From: Sphingobium sp. 66-54
GTDB lineage: Bacteria > Pseudomonadota > Alphaproteobacteria > Sphingomonadales > Sphingomonadaceae
DNA length: 64,000 bases
Direction: 5' to 3'
NCBI GenBank assembly: GCA_001899715.1
Contig: MKWI01000015.1
Span: forward strand, 1-64,000
Shown here: piece after piece, positions 1 to 7,834 of the stretch
Layout: each line of letters begins with the position of its first letter
Position numbering within the stretch: position 1 is the first letter of the stretch
Made by a program: the position numbers and the translations under genes
The notes under the pieces: generated by a model
Seen by the model: only the letters and a program-made list of their open reading frames with translations
What the model was told of the DNA's origin: nothing
Database searches by the model: none

Positions 1-227
1 CGCATGGCACGGGGACGGTGAGCGACGAGGCGATCGAGCAGGCGATCGGCAAGATCGACAAGCTGGGCGGGCTGACCCCGCGCGCCATCCGCACCCACCT
101 CGGGCTCAACAAGCCCATCTACGAGAAGACCGCCGCTTATGGCCACTTCGGCAGACCCCCGGAAGGCGACTTCTTCCCTTGGGAAAAAATCGACCTCGTC
201 GAGGAGCTGAAAAACGCACTGGCGTGA
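1..227 (+). CDS. metK: S-adenosylmethionine synthetase, C-terminal part (5' end outside window)
   Basis: This is the tail of methionine adenosyltransferase, the cytosolic enzyme that makes S-adenosylmethionine from methionine and ATP. The frame is open from base 3 to the TGA at 225-227, giving about 74 residues. KIDKLGGLTPRAI followed by IYEKTAAYGHFGR is the conserved C-terminal signature of bacterial MetK, so the identification is firm although the catalytic part lies left of the window. The next SAM-related gene, trmB, is 2.3 kb away; in related genomes the two are often close neighbours, so the two genes between them here look like insertions. Confidence 0.93.
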   Translation, partial: HGTGTVSDEAIEQAIGKIDKLGGLTPRAIRTHLGLNKPIYEKTAAYGHFGRPPEGDFFPWEKIDLVEELKNALA

Positions 228-349
228 TAGGGGGCGTTTGGCGAATTAAGGAGGGCGTGCCCGGAAGCGGGTGCGCCCTTTCCTTTGCGGCTTTTCGGTG
301 AGCCCGAATAACGGTAAACTCCGTGGCAACGCCAGCGTGAGGTGGTGTC

Positions 350-1312
350 ATGACGGGACGACGGATCGCCGGGATTGCGGGAGTTGCGCTGGCTGGCCTG
401 GCCGCAGCGGCGGCGATGGCGCAGACGCCGCGCATGACGGCGGCGCAGGCCAGGCTGCTCTATGCGGCGGGCGGCTTCCCGATCAGTGCGGACGGCAAGA
501 ATCCGACTAACCGCTGCGGCAAGGCGGCCAATCCGCGCATCACCTTCGTCGACATGAATGGGGATGGGCGCAGGGAAGCGCTCTTTATCGACGCGGGCGC
601 CTGCTACCAGCCGGATGGACGCTGGCATGCCATTGCGACGCAAAATGCCGATGGAAGCTGGCGCCGCATCCTCGAAGGACCGGGCAGCACGGCGGCGGCC
701 GGGACCATGGCCAATGGCTGGTTCGTGCTGACCGCGACCAGCGGCGGCAAGACGACGCGGCTTCACTATGATGGCACGGCTTACGCGGAGGCGCGGGCGG
801 CACCGGCGGTCGCTGCTCCGGCGAAATCCGGGGCGCCGCCGGCCGCTCCTGCTCAGGCGAAAGCCGCGGCCGCGCCGGCCACTGCCGCTGGGGGCGGCGC
901 GGCTCGCGATGCGGCGATTTTCCGCGCGGCCGGCTTCCAGCAAATCCGGGGACGCTGGGAGAGCGGCTGCTACGACCCGAGCAGCGGCTCCTATTATGAG
1001 CCGGGCACCATCTCCGAGGTGAAGGACCTGAACGGGGACGGGCGGCCGGAGGCGATCGTCACCGAGGGGACCACTTTCTGTTACGGCATGACCGGACAAG
1101 CCTTCTGGCTGGTGAGTGAGCAGGCGGATGGGGGGTGGAAACTTATCACCAACGAAATCGGGATTCCCGAGTTCCTCACGACCAGGGGCGTCGGCGGTTG
1201 GCCGGACATATCGGTGGGCGGGCCGGGCTTCTGCTTTCCGGTGATGCGGTGGAACGGGCGGGCTTATGCGACCCATCGGATGGCGTATGAGGGCAAGCCC
1301 TGTAATCGGTGA
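350..1312 (+). CDS. Secreted hypothetical protein with two similar calcium-loop-like domains
   Basis: I do not recognise a named family. The 320-residue product starts with a hydrophobic leader (about residues 5-25, ending AMAQ) that looks like a signal peptide, so it is probably periplasmic. Two similar domains follow, about residues 35-150 and 190-320. Each carries a DxNGDGxxEA motif (DMNGDGRREALF, then DLNGDGRPEAIV) like an FG-GAP/VCBS or EF-hand-type calcium loop, then a W/G-rich stretch and a cysteine-containing loop. They are joined by an Ala/Pro-rich linker of about 40 residues. The layout suggests an internal duplication. It lies alone between metK and a GST gene with no evident operon partner. 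Function unknown. Confidence 0.75.
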   Translation: MTGRRIAGIAGVALAGLAAAAAMAQTPRMTAAQARLLYAAGGFPISADGKNPTNRCGKAANPRITFVDMNGDGRREALFIDAGACYQPDGRWHAIATQNADGSWRRILEGPGSTAAAGTMANGWFVLTATSGGKTTRLHYDGTAYAEARAAPAVAAPAKSGAPPAAPAQAKAAAAPATAAGGGAARDAAIFRAAGFQQIRGRWESGCYDPSSGSYYEPGTISEVKDLNGDGRPEAIVTEGTTFCYGMTGQAFWLVSEQADGGWKLITNEIGIPEFLTTRGVGGWPDISVGGPGFCFPVMRWNGRAYATHRMAYEGKPCNR

Positions 1313-1469
1313 TAATCATTAGATAACAATATATTATGTTCAAGTTTGGCCGCTCACGGTTCGCCGGATGGCGGGCGGTCCGGAAACAGGCCCGCCTTGT
1401 CGCCGGCACCTTCCCACAGGCGGGCGAAGCCGGGCATGAAGGGGCGGGCGCGGCGCTGGAGACGCGGAG

Positions 1470-2108
1470 ATGAGCGACCTTGTCCTCACCACTTTCGACT
1501 GGGTGCCGGCACCGCCGCGCGGCTTCGTGCGCGATATCCGCGTGCGCTGGGCGCTGGAGGAGGCGGGGCTGCCCTACCGTGTCGAGAGCGTGCCGTTCGG
1601 CGAACGAAACGCCGCGCATCTCGCGCACCAGCCTTTCGGCCAGGTGCCGTGGCTGACCGACGGGGATCTCTCGCTGTTCGAGAGCGGCGCGATCCTGCTG
1701 CACCTTGGCGAGCAGTATACGGCGCTGATGCCGGGCGACCCACATGCGCGTGGTGCGGCGCTGGAATGGCTGTTCGCGGCGCTCAACTCGGTCGAGATGG
1801 CGAGCCTGCCCTGGGCCATATTGAAGTTCTCCGGCGGTGCGGAGGATGGGCCGGCGTGGAAAACGCTGGACGATTTCCTCACCCTCCGGCTCCAGCGGAT
1901 GGAGCCGGTGCTGACCGATCGGGACTGGCTGGCGGGGCCGTTCTCCGTCGCCGATATTCTCATGGTGGACGTGCTGCGGCTGGTCGACCGGTTCGATGGG
2001 CTGGCGACCTATCCGGCGTGCCGCGATTATGTCGCGCGGGCCACGGCCCGGCCAGCCTTCACGAAGGCACATGCGGACCAGATGGCGCATTTCGCGGCGG
2101 CGGATTGA
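1470..2108 (+). CDS. Glutathione S-transferase family protein
   Basis: A 212-residue protein with the two-part GST layout. The N-terminal thioredoxin-like domain (about 1-85) contains RDIRVRWALEEAGLPY, the cis-proline segment QVPWL, and the glutathione-binding DLSLFESGAILLHL. The all-helical C-terminal domain (about 95-205) contains FSVADILMVDVLR, the usual N-capping box of helix 6. It probably conjugates or reduces electrophiles with glutathione in the cytosol; the substrate cannot be read from sequence. An inverted repeat (GCCCGCCT/AGGCGGGC, 1390-1425) lies upstream. It is one of three GST-fold genes in the window. Confidence 0.9.
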   Translation: MSDLVLTTFDWVPAPPRGFVRDIRVRWALEEAGLPYRVESVPFGERNAAHLAHQPFGQVPWLTDGDLSLFESGAILLHLGEQYTALMPGDPHARGAALEWLFAALNSVEMASLPWAILKFSGGAEDGPAWKTLDDFLTLRLQRMEPVLTDRDWLAGPFSVADILMVDVLRLVDRFDGLATYPACRDYVARATARPAFTKAHADQMAHFAAAD

Positions 2109-2544
2109 GCGGGCGGCTGCGTCGGCGGGGCGGGCTTTGGGATGGATCGCCCGGCGATGAGCGACCTGGAGCGTCCTGCCTTGCGCCTTCACGCGCCGCT
2201 CTCCGGGCGGATCGCCTGGCGATGGGGCGTTAGATCGGCCTTGCTTGCGCGCTTGAGGCCCGGCTCCGTGCGGCTGCGTCGGGGTGGATCGCTTGTCGAC
2301 GAGGGGCTGGATCGGCCTTTCTTGTGTCATCGCCGAAACCTGCTCTCCACGCTGGACGTGGAGCCCGCATCGGTGCCCGAGGCATCAGCGCCCGGACAAG
2401 CCCGGCAGTGGGCCGGCGCGTTGCGGGCGATAGGCGGCGCCATCGCGCCTTCCGTTGGGTGTGGCGCGGCGGAGAGGCCGCGCTGGTCTTCCGCTCTCCC
2501 TTCCCCATTGCCGCACCCCCCGAACATGCTCTAGGCGGCGCGGC
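2109..2544. other. Non-coding gap between GST and trmB
   Basis: No convincing gene on either strand. The stretch contains several loose direct repeats built on GGATCGCC(T/C)GGCGATG (near 2141-2170 and 2208-2240), and short open frames here lack ribosome binding sites and family features. I see no terminator or strong promoter. Confidence 0.5.
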
Positions 2545-3255
2545 ATGACCGCTTTCAAGTCGGGCGATCCGACCACGCTCAACCGTCTCTATGGCCGCCA
2601 GTCCGGGCACAAGCTGCGCGTGGGGCAGCAGGAGCTGGTCGATCGGCTGCTGCCGGCGATCAGCGTGCCGGAAACGGGCGAGGTGACGGCGCGGACGCTG
2701 TTCGGCGACGCCGAGGCACATGGGCGCCCGCTGCATTTCGAGATCGGCTTCGGCTCGGGCGAGCACCTCGCCTACCGGGCCGACCTGCTGCCCGACCATG
2801 GCTTCATCGGCTGCGAGCCGTTCCTGAACGGCGTGGTCGGCGCGCTCGGCCATGTGCGCGACCGGCGGCTGACCAATGTGCGGCTGCACATGGGCAACGC
2901 GCTCGACGTGCTGGCGCGCCTGCCGGACGGGGCGCTGAGCTTCGTCTATCTGCTCCACCCGGACCCCTGGCCCAAGGCGCGCCACGCCAAGCGGCGGATG
3001 ATGAACAAGGGGCCGGTCGACCTGATCGCCGCCAAGCTCAGGCCCGGCGGCGAGTTCCGCTTCGGCACCGATCATCCGGTCTATCTGCGCTGGGCGCTGA
3101 TGGTGATGCGCGAGCGGACCGACTTCGATTGGCTGGCGGAGAGGCCGGCGGATTTCCTCACCCGGCCGGGCGGCTGGCCGGAGACCCGCTACGAGGCCAA
3201 GGCGCGCGGGAAGGGACATGAGGTCTGGTATTTCCGCTATCGGCGGGTCGGGTAG
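2545..3255 (+). CDS. trmB: tRNA (guanine-N7-)-methyltransferase
   Basis: Methylates N7 of guanosine 46 in the variable loop of tRNAs, using S-adenosylmethionine. The 236-residue product has the SAM-binding motif FEIGFGSGEH at about residues 65-74 and the diagnostic TrmB signature LLHPDPWPKARHAKRRM at about 137-152. FRFGTDHPVYLRW follows at about 171-183. The ATG at 2545 is chosen because MTAFKSGDPTTLNRLYGR begins the conserved family N-terminus; an in-frame start 90 bases earlier would add an unconserved arginine-rich tail. Length is normal for the family. The GTA-like cluster begins about 700 bases downstream. Confidence 0.95.
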   Translation: MTAFKSGDPTTLNRLYGRQSGHKLRVGQQELVDRLLPAISVPETGEVTARTLFGDAEAHGRPLHFEIGFGSGEHLAYRADLLPDHGFIGCEPFLNGVVGALGHVRDRRLTNVRLHMGNALDVLARLPDGALSFVYLLHPDPWPKARHAKRRMMNKGPVDLIAAKLRPGGEFRFGTDHPVYLRWALMVMRERTDFDWLAERPADFLTRPGGWPETRYEAKARGKGHEVWYFRYRRVG

Positions 3256-3280
3256 ATTTAACCTATTTGGAAAATTATAC

Positions 3281-3309
3281 TTGACATCGCGACGCTGTTT
3301 GGTTAGTAA
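3281..3309 (+). promoter_or_regulatory. Candidate sigma-70 promoter
   Basis: TTGACA (3281-3286) is a perfect -35 box, followed by a 17-base spacer and TAGTAA (3304-3309) as a 3-of-6 match to the -10 box. An AT-rich tract just upstream (TTGGAAAATTATAC) could act as an UP element. It points towards the terminase genes and would give a leader of about 670 bases. The -10 match is weak, so this is provisional. Confidence 0.42.
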
Positions 3310-3426
3310 AGGGCATCATCGCAAAATGTGAGTCGGGCCCGAGGGGATGGGGCGAGGGTTTGGCCTGTCGCTTCAGAGTCGAGACGGTTTTTGTGGGACG
3401 GGTCGCGAGGGCTGCTTTGGCGCCCT

Positions 3427-3450
3427 GTGCTCCTGCTTTCGCAGGAGCAC
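3427..3450. repeat. Dispersed palindrome GTGCTCCTGC-N4-GCAGGAGCAC
   Basis: Perfect 10-base arms with a TTTC loop. The same core recurs near 7139-7220, 7295-7375, 7452-7525, 46157-46227, 50129-50156, 54025-54055 and 58127-58200, always between genes, so it is a REP-like family. Confidence 0.8.
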
Positions 3451-3487
3451 AGTGGTGTATCGAGGATGTGGCGTGGCTGCATTTTCG

Positions 3488-3604
3488 CATTCCGCATTCC
3501 GCATTCCGCATTCCGCATTCCGCATTCCGCATTCCGCATTCCGCATTCCGCATTCCGCATTCCGTCCTGCATCCTGCATCCTGCATCCTGCATCCTGCGT
3601 CCTG
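3488..3604. repeat. Tandem heptamer array (CATTCCG x11, then CATCCTG x4 with variants)
   Basis: Eleven perfect head-to-tail copies of CATTCCG occupy 3488-3564. A partial TCCTG follows, then four copies of CATCCTG (3570-3597) and the variant CGTCCTG. The two units differ at two positions, which suggests one array arose from the other. Being seven bases long, the unit permutes through all reading frames. Confidence 0.95.
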
Positions 3605-3984
3605 CATCGGGCTGGGTTCGTTTTCATCACCGTTTCACTGCCCGACCTTGAGGGCAGGATGGAGGCTGGAACCAATTCAGCATGACGGGGTGAAAGGGGG
3701 ACGCGAGCGTGCTTTCGTTCACCAGAGCGCCATGGCGTCGGGTGAGGTGAACCCTTCGACACGGCGCGGCCGCTAGCTGGCGGTCCCCGGACTGAAGCCG
3801 TCGATTGAACAGGTCCGATGCGGGGTGCAGCGGCGGGCAAGAAGCTCCTTGGCAACCGCATTGGCGCTTTTCTTCCCATGGCGGCCCCAGGGCTGGCGGG
3901 CGGATGCCCGGGCAGGCGGCGGGTTCTGTGCCCGATCCGCCCGATTCACGAACTGCTCCAGACAGGAGCCGGGAGTCTGATCTC

Positions 3985-4797
3985 ATGACTGCAAGCAAAA
4001 TCACGCCGGGCCGCGCCGGCCGCGCCATCGTGCGCAAGAGTGCCGCGGGCAAGACCGTGGCGGGTAGGGCCATTGTGCGCGCGACTGCTGCGGGCGAGAC
4101 CGTGGTGGACGAGACCATGGTGAGCAAGACCGTGAACAGGGCCATCGGTGGCAAGGCCATCGCGGTCAGAACCGTCGTGGGCGAGGCCGCCGCTCGCAAA
4201 CGCCGCGTGCGCAAGAAGGGCGGCGTGCGGTGGAACGGCAGGCGGCGCGCGCTGTTCCTCGCCGCGCTTACCGAGACGGCCAATGTGCGCCGGTCGGCCA
4301 AAACGGCGGGCATGTCGCTGGCGGCGGCCTATGCGCTCAAGCGGCGGGATCCCGCTTTCGCCCGGGCCTGGAAGGAGGCGCTGGAGATTGGCTACAACGA
4401 GGTGGAGATGGCGCTGCTGCGCGAATCGCTCAATGGCAGCGAGCGGGTCGAAACGGTGCAGGAGGGCGTGAACAAGACGCTCAAATATATCAAGACGGTG
4501 CGCAGCTTCAATTTCTCCGTGGCGGTGCGGCTGTTCATGGCGCACCGCGCGGAGGTGCTGGCATTCCGCCGCGAGCGGAGGGATGAGGCGGCGGCGGCAA
4601 CGGGCACGATCGAGGAGACCGAGCATTATCTGGCGCTGATCCGGGCGCGGCTGGGCGGAGCCGAGGATGAGGTGGCCGCTGGTGGCGAGATCGGGAGCGG
4701 TGGCGAGCAGGGCGTGGTGGCCGGTGCCGATCCGGCCGATGCGCCGGGGCGGGCCGATGGCCGGAGCGAGACGGATGGGCCGGAGGCGAGGCGATGA
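3985..4797 (+). CDS. Terminase small subunit-like protein (GTA g1-like) with repetitive N-terminus
   Basis: Probable DNA-recognition subunit of the packaging motor. The 270-residue product has a helix-turn-helix-like core at about residues 85-135 (FLAALTETANVRRSAKTAG, then AAYALKRRDPAFARAWKEAL), the usual small-terminase signature. A region that could mediate oligomerisation or motor contact follows, and the tail is Gly/Asp/Glu-rich. Residues 9-70 are an imperfect pentapeptide repeat rich in Thr/Val/Ala with a charged residue every fifth position. The ATG at 3985 is preceded by GGGAG at a good distance; an in-frame start 180 bases upstream has no support. Its stop overlaps the large-subunit start (ATGA), so they are translationally coupled. 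Confidence 0.78.
   Translation: MTASKITPGRAGRAIVRKSAAGKTVAGRAIVRATAAGETVVDETMVSKTVNRAIGGKAIAVRTVVGEAAARKRRVRKKGGVRWNGRRRALFLAALTETANVRRSAKTAGMSLAAAYALKRRDPAFARAWKEALEIGYNEVEMALLRESLNGSERVETVQEGVNKTLKYIKTVRSFNFSVAVRLFMAHRAEVLAFRRERRDEAAAATGTIEETEHYLALIRARLGGAEDEVAAGGEIGSGGEQGVVAGADPADAPGRADGRSETDGPEARR
4009..4194 (+). repeat. Degenerate 15-base coding repeat
   Basis: About twelve 15-base units such as ACCGTGGCGGGTAGG, ACCGTGGTGGACGAG and ACCATGGTGAGCAAG follow each other in frame. They encode variants of T-V-V-x-(K/R/E). Divergence between units is moderate, so the expansion is not very recent. Confidence 0.65.
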
Positions 4798-6125
4798 GCG
4801 CCGGTCCGGCATCCTGGGTGGAGCGGATCGCGGCGCTGCCGGCCAATGAGCGCGCGGGGTTGCTTGCCGCGCTTGGCAGCGCGGGGCGCAAATGGCTGCA
4901 AGCGGACTGGCGCAGCCAGGCGCGTCCGTCACAGCTTGCGCCGGCGGGAGAATGGTCGGTGTGGCTGATGATGGCCGGGCGCGGCTTCGGCAAGACGCGC
5001 GCCGGGGCGGAGTGGGTGCGCGGGATCGCGGAGGCGGACGGATCGGTGCGGATCGCGCTGGTCGGTGCGAGCCTGCACGAGGCGCGGGCGGTGATGGTGG
5101 AAGGCGCGAGCGGGCTGCTCGCGGTCGCTCCGCCCGGCCGGCGGCCGCTGTGGCAGCCGGCGCTGCGGCAATTGCGCTGGGCGAACGGGGCGAGCGCGAC
5201 CATCTATGGCGCGGCCGAGCCGGATTCGCTGCGCGGGCCGCAGCACAGCCATGGCTGGGCGGACGAGATCGCCAAATGGCCGCGCGCGACCGAGGCGTGG
5301 GACAATCTGGCGATGGGGTTGCGGCTCGGCGTGCGCCCACGGCTGATGGCGACGACGACGCCGCGGCCGGTGGCGCTGGTCCGCCGGCTGGCGGGCGACC
5401 CGGCGGTGCGGATCACGCGCGGGCGGACATGGGAGAATCGCGCGGCGCTGCCGGCGGCGTTCCTGGCGGAGATGGCGCGGCAGTTCGGCGGCACGCGGCT
5501 GGGGCGGCAGGAACTGGACGGCGCGCTGCTGCTGGAAGCCGAGGGCGCGCTGTGGACGCGCGCCCTGCTCGACCGCTGCCGGGCGGCGACGGTGGATGCG
5601 GCGGAGGGCGGCGCGGCGTTCGCGCGACTGGTGGTGGGGGTCGATCCACCCGCTGGCGACCATGGCGATGCCTGCGGGATCGTCGTCGCGGCGGCGGACG
5701 CGGCGGGGCGCGCGTACGTGCTGGAGGACGCGACGGTCGAGAGCGCCGGGCCGGAGCGCTGGGCGCGGGCGGTAGCCGATGCGGCGGCGCGGTGGCGGGC
5801 GGACCGGGTGATCGCGGAGGCGAACAATGGCGGCGCGATGGTGGGCGCGGTGCTGCGCGCGGCGGATATCGCGCTGCCGGTGCGGCTCGTCCACGCGGCG
5901 CGGGGCAAGGTGGCGCGGGCCGAGCCGGTCGCGGCGGCCTATGAGGCGGGGCGTGTGCGCCACGCCGGGCTGTTCGCCGCGCTGGAGGACCAGCTTTGCG
6001 GGCTGATCCTGGGCGGCGGCTATGGGGGGCCGGGGCGCTCGCCCGACCGGGCCGACGCGCTCGTCTGGGCGCTGAGCGAGCTGCTGCTCGCGGCGCGGGG
6101 GCCGGCGCGGATCATGGGTTTGTGA
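4794..6125 (+). CDS. Phage/GTA large terminase subunit (DNA-packaging ATPase-nuclease)
   Basis: Motor protein that pumps DNA into the procapsid and cuts it. In the 443-residue product the ATPase domain shows the Walker A variant MAGRGFGKTRAGAEW (about residues 61-75), a Walker B/catalytic Glu segment GWADEIAKW (about 154-162), and the coupling motif MATTTPRP (about 185-192). The C-terminal RNase H-like nuclease has metal-binding acidic residues in VGVDPPAGD (Asp near 284), VIAEANNGG and the final SPDRADALVWAL. Length is normal for GTA g2-type terminases, and all key motifs are intact, so the protein should be active. It follows the small subunit with an ATGA overlap. Confidence 0.93.
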   Translation: MSAGPASWVERIAALPANERAGLLAALGSAGRKWLQADWRSQARPSQLAPAGEWSVWLMMAGRGFGKTRAGAEWVRGIAEADGSVRIALVGASLHEARAVMVEGASGLLAVAPPGRRPLWQPALRQLRWANGASATIYGAAEPDSLRGPQHSHGWADEIAKWPRATEAWDNLAMGLRLGVRPRLMATTTPRPVALVRRLAGDPAVRITRGRTWENRAALPAAFLAEMARQFGGTRLGRQELDGALLLEAEGALWTRALLDRCRAATVDAAEGGAAFARLVVGVDPPAGDHGDACGIVVAAADAAGRAYVLEDATVESAGPERWARAVADAAARWRADRVIAEANNGGAMVGAVLRAADIALPVRLVHAARGKVARAEPVAAAYEAGRVRHAGLFAALEDQLCGLILGGGYGGPGRSPDRADALVWALSELLLAARGPARIMGL

Positions 6126-6352
6126 GCGGGCCGGCGGGATTGGCCTCGTCCGAATGGCGATCCGCTCCGGCGCTCGTCCAGAGGAATGGGCCAGCACATC
6201 TGCGTCGGCAGGAGACCAGGGCGAGGGCTGGCGCGGCTGGGCCCTGGGCTTCCGTCTGCGCGGGCGCGCTGCATCGCGCGTCTCGAAAAGCTTGCGTTTG
6301 CGGGCGGATGAGCAGAGCATGCGCCGCTTGCCGGCCGGTGGGGACGCCCCGG

Positions 6353-7060
6353 ATGGATGAGATACTGCACAGCATCGCGCATGCGCCGACGCTTGCGCTC
6401 CTGTGGCGCCAGATGACTCGCTATTTCGTCCGCCATGGCTTTGGCGGCGTGAGCTATTATTGGCTACGCGCGGGCACCAACCTGCCGGCGGTGATCCCGC
6501 TGCAATATGGCTTCACCCGCGAGCAGCGGGCGGTCTATCGCGCATTCGATTTCCAGCGGCTCGACATCGTGCCGCGCGCGGCGCTGGCGGCGGGTCGGCC
6601 GATCCGCTGGAGCGAGGTGTGGCGCGGACCGGAGATCACCGCCGAGGAGCGCGGCTTTCTGGCGGCCCTGCGCGACGCCAAGGTGACGGACGGCTTCTCG
6701 CTGCCCTGCTACGGGCCGAACGGGCGCAATGCCGTGGTGGGGCTGGGGCGGATGACGGCGAAAACCGACACCAGTGCCGACCATCTGGCGCTGCTCCACT
6801 TCGCGGCGCAGGCGGCGCATCTGCGGATCTGCGCGCTGTTCGCCGAGGAGGCGCCGCGCGAGAAGCATCTCTCGGCGCGCGAGAAGGAGATCCTCGACTG
6901 GGTGGCGCGCGGCAAGAGCAATGGGGTGATCGCCGAGATCCTCAAGATCGCGCCCGGCACGGTGGATACCTATATGCGGCGGATCTACGAGAAGCTGGAG
7001 GTCTCCGACCGGACATCGGCGGCGGTGAAGGGTGTGGGGCTGGGGTTGATCGCGGCCTGA
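6353..7060 (+). CDS. LuxR-family transcriptional regulator embedded in the GTA-like cluster
   Basis: A 235-residue regulator with an N-terminal autoinducer-binding-like domain (about residues 10-160) and a C-terminal LuxR helix-turn-helix (about 173-230; LSAREKEILDWVARGKSNGV, then TVDTYMRRIYEKLEV). In the ligand domain RPIRWSEV matches the conserved Trp region, but the usual Asp-Pro pair reads LDIVP, so the ligand pocket may differ from classical acyl-homoserine-lactone receptors. No luxI-type synthase is visible in the window. I chose the ATG at 6353 because the domain begins there; an in-frame start 357 bases upstream would overlap terminase. It sits between terminase and portal, where the reference GTA has no gene. 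Confidence 0.85.
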   Translation: MDEILHSIAHAPTLALLWRQMTRYFVRHGFGGVSYYWLRAGTNLPAVIPLQYGFTREQRAVYRAFDFQRLDIVPRAALAAGRPIRWSEVWRGPEITAEERGFLAALRDAKVTDGFSLPCYGPNGRNAVVGLGRMTAKTDTSADHLALLHFAAQAAHLRICALFAEEAPREKHLSAREKEILDWVARGKSNGVIAEILKIAPGTVDTYMRRIYEKLEVSDRTSAAVKGVGLGLIAA

Positions 7061-7097
7061 GGGCGGACGTGGCGCTTGCGTTTGTAGTGCCGGGGCC

Positions 7098-7575
7098 GGG
7101 CCGTTCGAGCGTGGCGTGCGGTTGCGTGAGAAGGGATCGGTGCTCCTGCCAAGGGCGCGCGCGCGCGGGAGGGAACGCAGCCGCGGGCTTTAGGCGCCTG
7201 CCTGCGCAGGAGCACGGCAGGGTTCAGTCGGAAGGGGATGCACTCTCGTCGGGACGGCCCGTTCGAGCATGGTGGGCGTCTGCATGAAAGGGTCGGTGCT
7301 CCTGCGAAGATGGGAGTGCGGGAGGGAACGGAGCCGCGCATGCGCTCTGGGCTCCTGCCTGCGCGGGAGCAGGGCGGGGTTGGCCTGAAGGGGAGCTTCT
7401 CGTTGAGACCGGCCCGTAGGAGCGTAGCGTTCGTCCGCATGAGAAAGGATCGGTGCTCTTGCGAAGGGGGAGCGCGGGATGGAACGGGGCCGCGTATGTG
7501 CTCTGGGGCCCCCGTCTGCGCAAGAGCACGGCAGGGTTGGCCTGAAGGGGATGCATTCTCGTTGGGACCTGCGGG
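7098..7575. repeat. Triplicated unit of about 157 bases containing dispersed palindromes
   Basis: Three diverged head-to-tail copies. The landmark GGTGCTC(C/T)TGC occurs at 7139, 7295 and 7452, a period of 156-157 bases. Each unit begins near GGCCCGTTCGAGC or GGCCCGTAGGAGC, carries a GTGCTCCTGC arm, then CTGCGCAGGAGCA or a close variant, and ends with GGGTTNNNNNGAAGGGGA. Confidence 0.85.
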
Positions 7576-7743
7576 GCCGGCGCCCGGCGTGTCTCGACTT
7601 CGCTCGATACGGATGGGCGTGGTGGCCGCGTTGAGCGATGGATGAGGGGGCTTGCGGCTGGCGGCGGGGGTGCCGTCCGCTGCCCGATGATAGGTTCTTG
7701 CGAGCGATAGCCGTGTCGCCCGTGCGCAGGAGCAGATGTTTTT

Positions 7744-7791
7744 GCGGAAGGGCCGGCGCCTGGGTTTGAGGTGCCGGCCCTTCCGCTTTTT
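7744..7791 (+). terminator. Strong intrinsic terminator-like hairpin upstream of portal
   Basis: Perfect 14-base arms (GCGGAAGGGCCGGC at 7744-7757, GCCGGCCCTTCCGC at 7773-7786) with a 15-base loop, followed by five T residues. A second hairpin, CCGCCG-CTC-CGGCGG (7798-7812), lies between it and the portal start codon. Confidence 0.82.
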
Positions 7792-7834
7792 CCAAGACCG
7801 CCGCTCCGGCGGCATTGATCCAAGGAGACCGCCA

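Larger units (their letters stand above)
3256..3984. other. Long non-coding leader with tandem heptamers, upstream of the GTA-like cluster
   Basis: About 730 bases without a supported gene. It holds a TTGACA-type promoter candidate (3281-3309), a perfect palindrome of the dispersed sphingomonad type (3427-3450), and a heptamer array (3488-3604). Apparent open frames across the array merely translate the heptamer into HSAFRIP repeats. The segment TTCAGCATGACGG (about 3676-3688) resembles another short repeat found in such genomes. Confidence 0.6.
7061..7834. other. Repeat-rich non-coding region between luxR-like gene and portal
   Basis: About 770 bases without a supported gene. It contains three tandem copies of a unit of about 157 bases, then unique sequence, and ends in a strong intrinsic-terminator hairpin and a second small hairpin just before the portal ribosome binding site. 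The long open frames here on both strands arise from the repeats. Confidence 0.7.

Noticed and set aside
3488..3604. Possible CRISPR array
   Set aside because: Units are seven bases long and directly adjoining, with no spacers and no cas genes nearby.
3275..3879. Open frames across the heptamer array on both strands
   Set aside because: They translate the seven-base repeat into NAECGMR or HSAFRIP units in every frame and have no start signals.
5996..6352. Longer N-terminus of the LuxR-type protein
   Set aside because: It would overlap terminase by 130 bases, adds an Arg/Ala-rich sequence unlike any regulator, and the domain starts naturally at 6353.
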